From Desulfomicrobium sp. UBA5193 (GTDB lineage Bacteria > Desulfobacterota > Desulfovibrionia > Desulfovibrionales > Desulfomicrobiaceae), in the NCBI GenBank assembly GCA_002412965.1, contig DHWB01000004.1, positions 372,001-436,000 on the forward strand: a DNA stretch of 64,000 nt, written 5' to 3'. Made by a program: the position numbers and the translations under genes. Of the stretch, positions 17,679-27,200 are shown in pieces. Numbering within the stretch: the stretch's first letter is position 1; each line of letters starts with the position of its first letter. The notes under the pieces were generated by a model that worked only from the letters and a program-made list of their open reading frames with translations, was not told the origin of the DNA and searched no databases.

Positions 17679-20600
17679 GTGGACCAACCAGGCAGTAATC
17701 CATTTTTTGATCATCCTATACTCAACTCACCCTACGATTACCCGCAACGACATTGGGAACTCGACGCCACAGGTCAACCCACCCAGCGCACCATTGATTT
17801 CCGGCGCAAAGCCGAGTTCATCACCCCCATTCCAAAGCCCAAAAAGCAGAAGGCAGCCCAAAAGCAGCTTTCCTTTGTCATTGATGAGGGCAAGGGACTC
17901 TCAGACGAAAAGCAACAGTACGATCTGACGTCTCTTATTAATGAGGTCCGTGATCAGGTGGATCGCTGGCGGGCCTTGCCCAATCCTAACCAGTGGCAGG
18001 TCACGCCGGAAACGGCTCGGCTGCTTCAGCACTGGCGACACCATAAATTCAGTGGCATCCGGCCATTCTTTTGTCAGGTCGAAGCCGTGGAAACCGCTAT
18101 CTGGCTCACGGAAGTGGCTCCGCAGTTCAAATCCTATGGCAAGAAATTCCTAGACCATCTGGACAAAACTAACGGGGACGCCAATCCGGAACTTTCACGG
18201 CTTGCCCTCAAATTGGCCACTGGCGCGGGCAAAACTACTGTTATGGCCATGCTCATCGCCTGGCAGACCGTTAACGCTGTTCGCCGTCCGAATAGTAAAA
18301 AATTTACACGCGGTTTTCTCATCGTCGCACCTGGACTGACCATTCGAGATCGTCTGCGTGTGCTTTTCCCGAATGACCCCGATAGTTACTATCAGCGCCG
18401 CGAACTTATTCCGACCGACATGTTGCCGGACCTGGAACGCGCCAAGATTGTCATCACCAACTATCACGCATTCAAGCTGCGTGAGAGGATTGATCTGTCT
18501 AAGGGCGGGCGATCCCTGCTTAAAGGGCGGGGCGATGACCTTCAGACCGTGGAGACTGAGGGCCAGATGCTCCAGCGGGTCATGCCGGATTTGATGGGCC
18601 TTAAAAACATCATTGCCATTAATGACGAGGCTCATCATTGCTATCGGGAAAAACCTGGAGCGGTTGATCCAGACTTGAAGGGTGACGACCGCAAGGAAGC
18701 GGACAAGAACAACGAGGCGGCACGTTTGTGGATTTCTGGCCTAGAGGCGGTGAACCGTAAACTGGGTTTGAATCGCGTCATGGATCTTTCGGCTACGCCG
18801 TTTTTTTTGAGCGGGTCTGGCTATGCCGAAGGGACACTGTTTCCGTGGACCATGAGCGATTTTTCCCTCATGGACGCAATCGAATGTGGCATCGTTAAGT
18901 TGCCCCGTGTTCCTGTAGCCGAAAATATTCCTGGCGATGAGTTGCCCATGTTTCGCAACCTCTGGGAACACATCCGAAAGGATATGCCCAAGAAGGGACG
19001 CGGCAAAAGCAAGGATCTCGATCCCCTAAGCATCCCGGTCAAGTTGCAGACCGCTTTGGAGGCCTTGTACGGGCATTATGTCAAAACCTTTGAAGAATGG
19101 CGCAAGGCAGACATCTCGGTTCCCCCATGTTTCATTGTGGTCTGTAATAACACCTCAACATCCAAGCTGGTGTATGACTACATCTCCGGATTTAATCGTG
19201 AAAATGAAGATGGCGCGATAACGCCCGTTCCTGGTCGGTTGGAACTGTTCCGAAATTTCAACGAACACGGCAACCCTTATGACCGTCCTCGTACCTTGCT
19301 CATAGACAGTGAACAGTTGGAATCAGGAGAAGGGCTGGATGATCAATTCCGCAAGATGGCAGCCCCTGAAATTGATCAATTCAAACGCGACATTCTGGAG
19401 CGTGGTGGAAAGTTGGCCGATGATCTGAGGCGGGGCAAGGATCTCGACGATGTGACCCTACTGCGCGAAGTCATGAATACTGTAGGTAAGTCCGGTTATC
19501 TGGGCGATTCCATTCGTTGCGTGGTTTCCGTTTCGATGCTGACCGAGGGCTGGGATGCTAACACCGTGACTCATATCCTTGGCGTGCGGGCTTTCAGCAC
19601 TCAGTTATTGTGCGAACAAGTCATTGGCCGCGCCCTTCGCCGTCAGGAATATCTGCTCAACCCGGACGGATTGTTTAATGTCGAATACGCAGATGTCCTC
19701 GGCATACCCTTTGACTTCACGGCCAAACCCGTGGTGGTCAAACCGCAGCCGCCGCGTGAAACCGTCCAGGTTAAGGCTGTTCGCCCGGATCGTGATGAGT
19801 TGGAAATCACCTTTCCCCGTGTAGCTGGATACCGGGTGGAACTACCTCCTGATAATCCGAGCGCCATATTTACTCCGGATTCGACTTTGGAGCTTACTCC
19901 CGATTTGGTTGGGCCGACACAGACAGAAAATCGTGGGATCATAGGCGAAGGCGTTAACCTCACGCTGGCCCATACTGGTGATCTGCGCACATCAACATTG
20001 CTTTTCCATCTGACCAGGCATTTGATCATGACGAAATGGCGAAACCCAGGAGAAGCGCCAAAGTTGCACCTCTTCGGCCCTCTTAAACGTATCGCCAAAG
20101 AATGGCTGGACAAGCACCTCGTGTGCAAAGGGGGGACCTATCCAGCTCAGCTCATATATCAGGAACTGGCGGACATGGCTTGCGATAAGATTACCGCAGC
20201 TATTACCCGAGGTGGTATATCTGAGCGTCGGCCCATCAAGGCGGTACTCGATCCGTACAATCCGACCGGGTCGACCATGCATGTTAACTTCACCACATCC
20301 AAGAAGGAACGTTGGCAGACCGCCTCAACGCGTTGCCACGTCAATTGGGCCATTCTCGACAGCGATTGGGAAGGGGAATTTTGCCGCGTGGCCGAGAATC
20401 ATCCTAAGGTTCGGGCCTACGTCAAAAATCAGAACTTGGGTCTGGAGGTGCCGTATCGCTATGGCTCCGAAAACCGTATTTACCTGCCCGATTTCATCGT
20501 GCTCATAGACGACGGACATGACGATCTGCTTCACCTAGTTGTGGAGATCAAAGGCTATCGGAGGGAAGACGCCAAGATCAAGAAGGAGACAATGGAAACC

Positions 20601-20768
20601 TACTGGGTCCCTGGCGTGAACAATCTTGACAGTTATGGTCGTTGGGCCTTTGCCGAATTCACGGACATGTATGTCATGGAATCGGAGTTCAAGGTGCAGG
20701 TCGAAGGCCGATTCAACACCATGATCAATGATGTCCTGACCCAAACAGATCCAGGCGGGCACGAATGA
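17679..20768 (+). CDS. Type III-like restriction enzyme, Res subunit (DEAD/DEAH helicase-nuclease)
   Basis: A 1029-residue ATP-dependent restriction subunit. Walker A TGAGKT at 181-186, DEAHH at 316-320, motif III-like DLSATPF near 370, and helicase motif VI near 655 (QVIGRALRR). The C-terminal PD-(D/E)XK nuclease has Asp938 (LPDFIV), Glu956 and Lys958 (VEIKG). The start is GTG at 17679, preceded by GAGGG. It overlaps the fic gene by four bases, and the methyltransferase follows, so it would cut unmethylated DNA while the Mod protein protects the host. The arrangement Res-fic-Mod is not the classical mod-res order. Confidence 0.9.
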   Translation: MDQPGSNPFFDHPILNSPYDYPQRHWELDATGQPTQRTIDFRRKAEFITPIPKPKKQKAAQKQLSFVIDEGKGLSDEKQQYDLTSLINEVRDQVDRWRALPNPNQWQVTPETARLLQHWRHHKFSGIRPFFCQVEAVETAIWLTEVAPQFKSYGKKFLDHLDKTNGDANPELSRLALKLATGAGKTTVMAMLIAWQTVNAVRRPNSKKFTRGFLIVAPGLTIRDRLRVLFPNDPDSYYQRRELIPTDMLPDLERAKIVITNYHAFKLRERIDLSKGGRSLLKGRGDDLQTVETEGQMLQRVMPDLMGLKNIIAINDEAHHCYREKPGAVDPDLKGDDRKEADKNNEAARLWISGLEAVNRKLGLNRVMDLSATPFFLSGSGYAEGTLFPWTMSDFSLMDAIECGIVKLPRVPVAENIPGDELPMFRNLWEHIRKDMPKKGRGKSKDLDPLSIPVKLQTALEALYGHYVKTFEEWRKADISVPPCFIVVCNNTSTSKLVYDYISGFNRENEDGAITPVPGRLELFRNFNEHGNPYDRPRTLLIDSEQLESGEGLDDQFRKMAAPEIDQFKRDILERGGKLADDLRRGKDLDDVTLLREVMNTVGKSGYLGDSIRCVVSVSMLTEGWDANTVTHILGVRAFSTQLLCEQVIGRALRRQEYLLNPDGLFNVEYADVLGIPFDFTAKPVVVKPQPPRETVQVKAVRPDRDELEITFPRVAGYRVELPPDNPSAIFTPDSTLELTPDLVGPTQTENRGIIGEGVNLTLAHTGDLRTSTLLFHLTRHLIMTKWRNPGEAPKLHLFGPLKRIAKEWLDKHLVCKGGTYPAQLIYQELADMACDKITAAITRGGISERRPIKAVLDPYNPTGSTMHVNFTTSKKERWQTASTRCHVNWAILDSDWEGEFCRVAENHPKVRAYVKNQNLGLEVPYRYGSENRIYLPDFIVLIDDGHDDLLHLVVEIKGYRREDAKIKKETMETYWVPGVNNLDSYGRWAFAEFTDMYVMESEFKVQVEGRFNTMINDVLTQTDPGGHE

Positions 20769-21400
20769 GTGACCGTTATGAGACAGAAGGCTATGAGGAA
20801 AGCCAATTCGAACCAGACTCAGGTGGCACTGTCCTCAAAAACAGGCTGGGAATAACGTCGCTTGCCGAGATGCAGCAGGCCGAAACCATGGCGCTGTTGC
20901 GAACCACGGAAGCCATGGCTGATTCCTTCGACCAGGACCATCGGTTCACGGCTCAGGATTTGTGCGCAATGCACCGGCATTGGCTTGGCGGAATTTACTC
21001 CTGGGCAGGCAAATACCGCAACGTCATGATGAGCAAAGGCGGCTTCCCGTTCGCCTCACCGGCCTTCATTCCCCAGCTCATGACTGCTTTCGAGAAAGAA
21101 CATCTAGCCGTCCATACGCCCTGTCATGGGGATGATGAAGCGGTAGCCACATCTTTGGCTATTGTGCATGTGGAGATAGTTTTGATCCATCCTTTCAGGG
21201 AAGGGAACGGACGATTGTCCCGACTGCTGGCCATGCTGATGGGCCTTCAGGCGGATTTGCCCATTTTGGTTTTCGACGAGATGGAAGGCAAGCGCCGTGA
21301 ACGGTATTTTGCGGCTGTAAGGGCAGGAATGGGCGGAGATTATGCTCCGATGAAAGATATTTTCATGCGCATCATCGCGCAGAGTCGGCAGGAGCAATGA
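20765..21400 (+). CDS. fic: Fic-family AMPylating toxin-like protein
   Basis: A 211-residue Fic protein. The complete active-site motif HPFREGNGRLSR is at residues 142-153: catalytic His142, anion-binding GNGR, and the terminal Arg. Family members transfer AMP (or related groups) from nucleotides onto target proteins. The inhibitory motif (S/T)xxxE(G/N) is not seen inside the protein itself but is present in the small convergent gene at 21372-21560, which fits a class I Fic toxin with separate antitoxin. The start overlaps the end of the res gene (ATGA), so it is expressed with the restriction operon. Confidence 0.88.
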   Translation: MSDRYETEGYEESQFEPDSGGTVLKNRLGITSLAEMQQAETMALLRTTEAMADSFDQDHRFTAQDLCAMHRHWLGGIYSWAGKYRNVMMSKGGFPFASPAFIPQLMTAFEKEHLAVHTPCHGDDEAVATSLAIVHVEIVLIHPFREGNGRLSRLLAMLMGLQADLPILVFDEMEGKRRERYFAAVRAGMGGDYAPMKDIFMRIIAQSRQEQ

Positions 21401-21560
21401 TCCGTGAATCCCGTGTCTGAACGGCACTGGCAACATCTTGGGCCGTCAGGTGGATGCCTTCCACTGCGGATGAAGACAATACGGAACGAAGCAAGGCACG
21501 TCGACGCTTTTCGGGATCGCGAAGATGGGCGTTTGTCTGGCTGAGCGGTTTGTTTTTCAT
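21372..21560 (-). CDS. Putative Fic antitoxin, convergent with fic
   Basis: A 62-residue protein encoded opposite the restriction operon; its 3' end overlaps that of fic by 29 bases. It contains SSSAVEG at 29-35, that is S-x-x-x-E-G, the inhibitory helix motif whose glutamate blocks ATP binding in Fic enzymes. The preceding basic helix (DPEKRRRALLRSVL) is compatible with a docking helix. The ribosome site is weak. The coding assignment rests on the motif and its place beside fic, and the opposite orientation is unusual because antitoxins normally precede the toxin on the same strand. Confidence 0.55.
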   Translation of the reverse strand: MKNKPLSQTNAHLRDPEKRRRALLRSVLSSSAVEGIHLTAQDVASAVQTRDSRIIAPADSAR

Positions 21561-21637
21561 AAGAATTTTCTAATTCATGACCACAGCGAAGTAAAGCCGC
21601 CCAAGTCCAGGAAGGGCGGGCGATGAGAAGGATACCC

Positions 21638-24451
21638 ATGGCAAAGAACGACAAGATGAAAACCGTTGAGACCATCATCCACGATGGCGAGTCCCGGAAG
21701 AACATTCCTTCCGCCGAATTGCAGCCTCTGCTCAAGGACCAGGACAGATCGCCTATCCGCGTGGCGTATGAACGCCGCAATCGCGACCTGGACCCGCAAC
21801 TTGTTTGGCGAGGCAAGGATGAACAAGACTGGTCCGATCTCATTGTTCATGCCGCTCCGCTGTATATCCAGGAGCACGTCCACCCCAAAGCCCTGATCGA
21901 CGACCTGCAAAAACAGGCCCAGGCCAAAGCCAAGCAGAAGCCCGGTCAGCGCCAGTTGGACATGTTTTCGTTTTTCGAGGTCCAGGCCGATGCCGAGGCC
22001 AAGACCGAATTTTATCAGCACGACGCTCATTGGAGCAATCGCATGATTTTAGGTGATTCGCTCCAAGTCATGGCGAGCTTGGCCGAACGCGAAGGTCTGC
22101 GTGGCAAGGTGCAGTGCATCTATTTTGACCCGCCTTATGGCATCAAGTTCAATTCCAATTTTCAGTGGTCTACAACCAGCCGAGACGTGAAGGATGGCAA
22201 GGCCGACCACATCACCCGCGAACCCGAGCAGGTCAAAGCCTTCCGCGACACATGGCGCGACGGCATCCACAGCTACCTCACCTACCTGCGCGACCGACTT
22301 ACCGTCGCCCGCGATCTCCTCACCGATTCCGGCTCCATCTTCGTGCAGATTGGTGATGAAAATGTCCACCGCATCCGGACGGTGATGGATGAGGTGTTCG
22401 GGGACGAAAACTGCGTCAGTTCCATTGTGTTTCTCAAGACCTCGAGTTCTACGGGTGACTTTCTCGGCCCTACCTTTGATACGCTTCTTTGGTATGCGAA
22501 GCGAAAAGAAGCAGTAAAGTATCGTAAGTGTTTGATGAAAAAGGCGCCCGGTCAAAAGGGCGGCACCGGTTACAAAAGTGTTCAGCTAGATAATCTAGAA
22601 CGCAGAAGCCTCACAAAAGCGGAAATCGAAGCCCCCGACTTGCTACCTGAAGGTTCACGAATCTACTTTCGCGACAATCTCACGAGTCAAAGTGTCGGAC
22701 GTGACAAGGGTGAAGGTGCTGCCTCGTGGTTCGGTGTAAATTTTGAGGGGCAAGTCATTAAGCCCTCCCTCTCCGTACGATGGAAAACAAATGAAGTTGG
22801 CTTTGCTCGGCTCATTAAAAGCAATCGTGTCGAAGCCAGCTCAGGCAACAATCTTGGCTACATCAGATTCCTTGACGATTACCCAGTCTTTGAGCTCACT
22901 GATGTTTGGACTGACACTCTTGGACAGAATCAGTTCGGTGGACCCAAGACCTATGTGGTCCAAACGGCGCTATCAGCAGTTGAACGTTGCCTTTTGATGA
23001 CCACCGACCCCGGCGACCTCGTGCTCGACCCAACATGCGGCTCCGGCTCCACAGCCTATGTTGCTGAGCAATGGGGGCGACGTTGGATCACTATCGACAC
23101 CTCGCGCGTGGCGCTGGCGTTGGCCCGCGCCCGCATCATGGGGGCAAAATACCCTTTTTATCTGCTGGCGGATTCTCCCGAAGGCCAATCCAAAGAAGCG
23201 GAAATCACCAATTCGCATCCATCCAGCAAACCCACACACAACGACATCCGGCATGGTTTTGTGTATGAGCGTGTGCCACACATTACCCTCAAGTCCATTG
23301 CTAATAATGCCGAGATCGACGTTATTTGGGAGGGCTATCGGGAGCGCCTGGAGTCGATGCGGCAGCAACTTAACAAGGCACTCGAGGAAACGTGGGAAGA
23401 GTGGGAAATCCCCAGGCAGGCTAAAGAAAACTGGCCAGAAGGGATCAAAAAAATCCATGCCCAGTGGTGGAAGGAACGCATTGCCCGGCAGCAGACCATT
23501 GATGCTTCCATCTCGGCCAAGGCCGATTTTGAAAACCTCTACGACAAACCCTACGAGGACAGGAAAAAAGTCCGTGTGGCCGGCCCCTTCACCGTGGAAA
23601 GCCTATCCCCACATCGCACCATGATCGTGGACGAAAACGACGACCTCATCGACCCACAACAGAAAACCGACGCCACAACCAGCGGGGGCAATTTCGTTCA
23701 GATGATCCTCGAAAACCTGAAAACCTCCGGGGTACAGCAAGCCCACAAGGAAGATAAAATCTCCTTTGTTTCGTTGGTGCCATGGCCTGGCGATTTGATC
23801 TGCGCGGAGGGGCGCTACTTGGAAGGGGATAATGAACGTCGTGCAGCCATCTTCATCGGGCCGGAATTTGGCACTGTGCAACGGGCAGATCTGGTCAGCG
23901 CCGCTCGTGAAGCTAGTGACGCGGATTTTGACGTCCTTATCGCCTGTGCCTTCAGTTACGAAGCCCATACAACAGATTTTGCCAAACTTGGTCGCATCTC
24001 CGTGCTCAAGGCCCGCATGAACGCGGACCTGCACATGGCCGAAGACCTCAAAAACACCGGCAAGGGCAACCTCTTTGTCATCTTCGGCGAACCGGATATC
24101 GACATAAACACCACCAAGTCCGGCCAGATCCAGGTCAAAATTAACGGCGTGGATGTTTTTCACCCCAATACCGGCGAAGTGCGCAGCGACGGTGCCGACG
24201 GCATTGCCTGCTGGTTCATCGACACAGACTACAACGAAGAAAGCTTCTTTGTCCGCCACGCCTACTTTCTGGGCGCTAACGATCCCTACAAATCCCTCAA
24301 GACCACACTGAAAGCCGAAATCAACGAAGACGCATGGGCCTCACTCAATAGCGACATCTCCCGCCCCTTCGATAAGCCGCAGAATGGTCGCATCGCGGTC
24401 AAGGTCATCAACCACCTGGGCGACGAGGTCATGAAGGTCTTCAAGGTATAG
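21638..24451 (+). CDS. Type III-like DNA methyltransferase, Mod subunit
   Basis: A 937-residue adenine-type DNA methyltransferase. The catalytic motif DPPYG is at 164-168 and the S-adenosylmethionine motif LDPTCGSGSTA around Asp464; motif IV before motif I is the beta-class order usual for type III Mod proteins. The region between (about 200-440) would hold target recognition. The C-terminal 430 residues are an additional domain with FVIFGEPDI and a long beta-rich stretch, not recognised individually. The start at 21638 has AAGGA five bases upstream; an ATG five codons earlier is possible. It modifies the sites that the Res subunit would cut. Confidence 0.9.
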   Translation: MAKNDKMKTVETIIHDGESRKNIPSAELQPLLKDQDRSPIRVAYERRNRDLDPQLVWRGKDEQDWSDLIVHAAPLYIQEHVHPKALIDDLQKQAQAKAKQKPGQRQLDMFSFFEVQADAEAKTEFYQHDAHWSNRMILGDSLQVMASLAEREGLRGKVQCIYFDPPYGIKFNSNFQWSTTSRDVKDGKADHITREPEQVKAFRDTWRDGIHSYLTYLRDRLTVARDLLTDSGSIFVQIGDENVHRIRTVMDEVFGDENCVSSIVFLKTSSSTGDFLGPTFDTLLWYAKRKEAVKYRKCLMKKAPGQKGGTGYKSVQLDNLERRSLTKAEIEAPDLLPEGSRIYFRDNLTSQSVGRDKGEGAASWFGVNFEGQVIKPSLSVRWKTNEVGFARLIKSNRVEASSGNNLGYIRFLDDYPVFELTDVWTDTLGQNQFGGPKTYVVQTALSAVERCLLMTTDPGDLVLDPTCGSGSTAYVAEQWGRRWITIDTSRVALALARARIMGAKYPFYLLADSPEGQSKEAEITNSHPSSKPTHNDIRHGFVYERVPHITLKSIANNAEIDVIWEGYRERLESMRQQLNKALEETWEEWEIPRQAKENWPEGIKKIHAQWWKERIARQQTIDASISAKADFENLYDKPYEDRKKVRVAGPFTVESLSPHRTMIVDENDDLIDPQQKTDATTSGGNFVQMILENLKTSGVQQAHKEDKISFVSLVPWPGDLICAEGRYLEGDNERRAAIFIGPEFGTVQRADLVSAAREASDADFDVLIACAFSYEAHTTDFAKLGRISVLKARMNADLHMAEDLKNTGKGNLFVIFGEPDIDINTTKSGQIQVKINGVDVFHPNTGEVRSDGADGIACWFIDTDYNEESFFVRHAYFLGANDPYKSLKTTLKAEINEDAWASLNSDISRPFDKPQNGRIAVKVINHLGDEVMKVFKV

Positions 24452-24457
24452 CCGCAT

Positions 24458-25111
24458 ATGTTTACAGATTTGCTGTTATACTCTGCCCTTATCACAGAGG
24501 CTGTCAAAAACGGCATACTACAAGCAAATGAGTATGTCGGAATTATTGAAATTGTCTCAATGATAAGCTCGTTTGGTCTTATGTTTCTAACTTTAATACT
24601 AGCCTTTTATACCAGAAATCTGGCAATAGAAGCGAAAAGAACTCGCGAGCATCAAACAAATCCAAATGTCATTATTACGGCAATTCATGATGACGATAGA
24701 CCTACACTCATGGTGTTAGTAATTAAAAATATTGGCAATGGATTAGCAAATAATATTCGATTTGAATCATCTGTACCGCTTTGCACATCATTTGGAATTG
24801 ACAAGCCCACATTGCGCGACCCGCGACTTATTGATAGCGGGCCACTGGTCACAGGAATTCCTTCTCTTGGACCAGGAGAGTGTCGCCGATTGAATTGGGG
24901 GCAGCCCTACGCACTAATTCAATCAATCGGTTCGTCCATCATCACAATAAAATGTAAATGCGAGAATTCATCAGGTGAGCAGATGCCCCCCTCGATTTGT
25001 AGTATTGACATAGAATCTTTTAAGAACTGCACTGGCCATGGAAGTATCGAACTCAGGGCAGTCAAAGCCCTTGAAGGTATTCATGAACAGCTCAAAAGAA
25101 TAAAACTATGA
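24458..25111 (+). CDS. Membrane-anchored hypothetical protein in the restriction operon
   Basis: A 217-residue protein. A hydrophobic helix lies at about 33-50 (IVSMISSFGLMFLTLILAFY) after a short N-terminus, followed by a charged linker (RNLAIEAKRTREH) and a beta-domain containing VIKNIGNGLANNIRF. The same phrase type (V-x-N-x-G-x-x-x-A-x-N) occurs in the protein at 7069-7785. The gene is more AT-rich than its neighbours, so it is probably an insertion into the operon. Its end overlaps the helicase gene by four bases. Function unknown. Confidence 0.75.
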   Translation: MFTDLLLYSALITEAVKNGILQANEYVGIIEIVSMISSFGLMFLTLILAFYTRNLAIEAKRTREHQTNPNVIITAIHDDDRPTLMVLVIKNIGNGLANNIRFESSVPLCTSFGIDKPTLRDPRLIDSGPLVTGIPSLGPGECRRLNWGQPYALIQSIGSSIITIKCKCENSSGEQMPPSICSIDIESFKNCTGHGSIELRAVKALEGIHEQLKRIKL

Positions 25112-27174
25112 ATTTCCGCATCGCCATCACCTTCACCGACAGTTTGGCCCGCCTGACAGCCGAAGAACAAAAGGCTGCCAAGACGACCGCCTTTGATCTG
25201 CAAATGAACCCGGCCAGTCCCGGCATGAGTTTTCACAAACTTGGCCAAGCCAAGGACCCGAATTTTTGGTCCGTCCGGGTCAACAACGATATTCGACTCA
25301 TCGTCCACAAGTCAGCGTCAAGCCTGCTGCTCTGTTACGTGGATCATCATGAACAGGCCTACCGTTGGGCCGAACGCCGCAAACTGGAAACCCATCCCAC
25401 GACTGGCGCCGCCCAGTTCGTGGAGATCCGCGAGCGGGTCGAAGAAATCCGCATTCCCATCTATGTGCCGGGACATACTATTCCGCCTAAGAAACTCGTT
25501 CTGAGCCACCTCACTCACGAGGACCTGCTCGGATACGGAGTGCCCGCCGAGTGGGTCGAGGACGTGCACGCAGCAGACGAGGACACACTGCTCACACTTG
25601 CAGACCATCTCCCCTCGGAGGCGGCTGAAGCGCTTCTGGAGTTGGCTACGGGAGGGAAGCCTACTCACCCCGTTCAGATCCCCGCTAGCGCAGATCCCTT
25701 CGTTCACCCCGATGCCCAGCGTCGTTTCAGGGTCATGAACGATGTCCAGGAGCTGGAGAGGGCCTTGGAGTACCCATGGGAAAAATGGACTGTATTCCTT
25801 CATCCTGCCCAAAGACAGTGGGTGGAAAAAGACTATTCCGGACCGGCACGAGTTTCCGGCTCCGCTGGCACAGGCAAAACAATAGTCGCGCTGCACCGAG
25901 CTGTCTTCCTGGCCAAATCCAATCCTGATGCACGGGTTCTGCTGACCACTTTTTCCGACACGCTTGCTAACGTCCTCCACACCAAACTGCGTCGGCTGAT
26001 AAGTAATGAACCGCGTCTGGGCGAACGCTTGGAGGTACGTTCCATGAACGCCGTCGGGCAGCGAGTATATGAGGCCGTCTTTGGAAAGCCGAATATTGCG
26101 GACGAGTTGACCATTCGGGCTTGCCTGGAGGATGCTTCGGCGAAAGTTGTTGGACACAAGTTCGCTCTAAATTTTCTGTGCAGTGAATGGCAGGAGATCG
26201 TCGATGCCTGGCAGATCTGTACCTGGGAAGACTATCGTGACGTCAAGCGACTGGGCCGCAAGACACGTCTACCTGAAAAACAACGGGTCATTCTGTGGGA
26301 AATATTTCAGAAAGTTCTCGACACGCTGAAATCCCTAAACATGGTCACTCTCGCTGGTATGTTTGCGACATTGGCCGATCAGATGCCGGAACGTAAACGG
26401 CCACCTTTTGATTTCTCCGTGGTGGACGAAGCACAGGACATCGGGATTCAGCAAATGCGTTTCCTTACCGCCATGGGACAAGGAAATCCCAATAGCCTCT
26501 TTTTTGCCGGAGACATGGGCCAGCGCATCTTTCAGCATCCGTTTTCGTGGAGGGCTCTTGGCATAGATATCCGAGGCCGATCAAGGACTCTGAACGTCAA
26601 TTACCGCACATCCCACCAGATCCGCACTCAAGCGGATTTGCTGCTGGGGCCTGAAGTTTCCGATGTGGATGGCAACACTGATAAACGAACAGGAACGATT
26701 TCCGTTTTTAATGGTCCACCGCCCAAGGTGGGTACTTTTCATTCCGAGGACGAAGAAAACCAAGCCATTGGAAGCTGGCTTGCCACCCTGCGAAGTGGTG
26801 GTGTGGCCTTGCATGAAATGAGTGTGTTTGTACGCACCGATAATGAAGTGGGTCGTGCTATAGCGGCGTTGAATCTTGCCGGGTTGCCGTATGTGGTTCT
26901 CGATGAGAATGTTGCGACAGAATTTGAACGGGTTTCCGTGAGTGTCATGCATCTAGCCAAGGGGTTGGAATTTCGAGCCGTGGCGGTCATGGCCTGTGAC
27001 GATGAAGTCATACCCTCACAGAAACGTATTGAATCGGTGACAGAAGAATCCGACCTTGAAGAAGTGTACAATACCGAACGGCATCTCCTCTACGTTGCAT
27101 GTACTCGGGCCAGAGAGCATCTAATGGTTACGAGTGTTAAGCCAGGCTCAGAGTTTTTGGATGATTTGGGATAG
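25108..27174 (+). CDS. UvrD/PcrA-like helicase with RelE/ParE-like N-terminal domain
   Basis: A 688-residue protein. The first 90 residues look like a RelE/ParE toxin fold (FWSVRVNNDIRLIVHK, then LLCYVDHHEQAYRWAERRKLE). Then comes a superfamily 1 helicase: Walker A GSAGTGKT 251-258, DEAQD at 440, NVNYRTSHQIR near 497, HLAKGLEF near 613 and YVACTRAREH near 660. Such fusions are known in prokaryotes, usually annotated simply as helicases. Coupled by four bases to the preceding membrane-protein gene and last of the restriction operon; it may process DNA ends made by Res, or be a separate toxin-like unit. Whether the RelE-like part is active is unclear. Confidence 0.85.
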   Translation: MNFRIAITFTDSLARLTAEEQKAAKTTAFDLQMNPASPGMSFHKLGQAKDPNFWSVRVNNDIRLIVHKSASSLLLCYVDHHEQAYRWAERRKLETHPTTGAAQFVEIRERVEEIRIPIYVPGHTIPPKKLVLSHLTHEDLLGYGVPAEWVEDVHAADEDTLLTLADHLPSEAAEALLELATGGKPTHPVQIPASADPFVHPDAQRRFRVMNDVQELERALEYPWEKWTVFLHPAQRQWVEKDYSGPARVSGSAGTGKTIVALHRAVFLAKSNPDARVLLTTFSDTLANVLHTKLRRLISNEPRLGERLEVRSMNAVGQRVYEAVFGKPNIADELTIRACLEDASAKVVGHKFALNFLCSEWQEIVDAWQICTWEDYRDVKRLGRKTRLPEKQRVILWEIFQKVLDTLKSLNMVTLAGMFATLADQMPERKRPPFDFSVVDEAQDIGIQQMRFLTAMGQGNPNSLFFAGDMGQRIFQHPFSWRALGIDIRGRSRTLNVNYRTSHQIRTQADLLLGPEVSDVDGNTDKRTGTISVFNGPPPKVGTFHSEDEENQAIGSWLATLRSGGVALHEMSVFVRTDNEVGRAIAALNLAGLPYVVLDENVATEFERVSVSVMHLAKGLEFRAVAVMACDDEVIPSQKRIESVTEESDLEEVYNTERHLLYVACTRAREHLMVTSVKPGSEFLDDLG

Positions 27175-27200
27175 CTAAACCTACTACATGGTTTTACATA

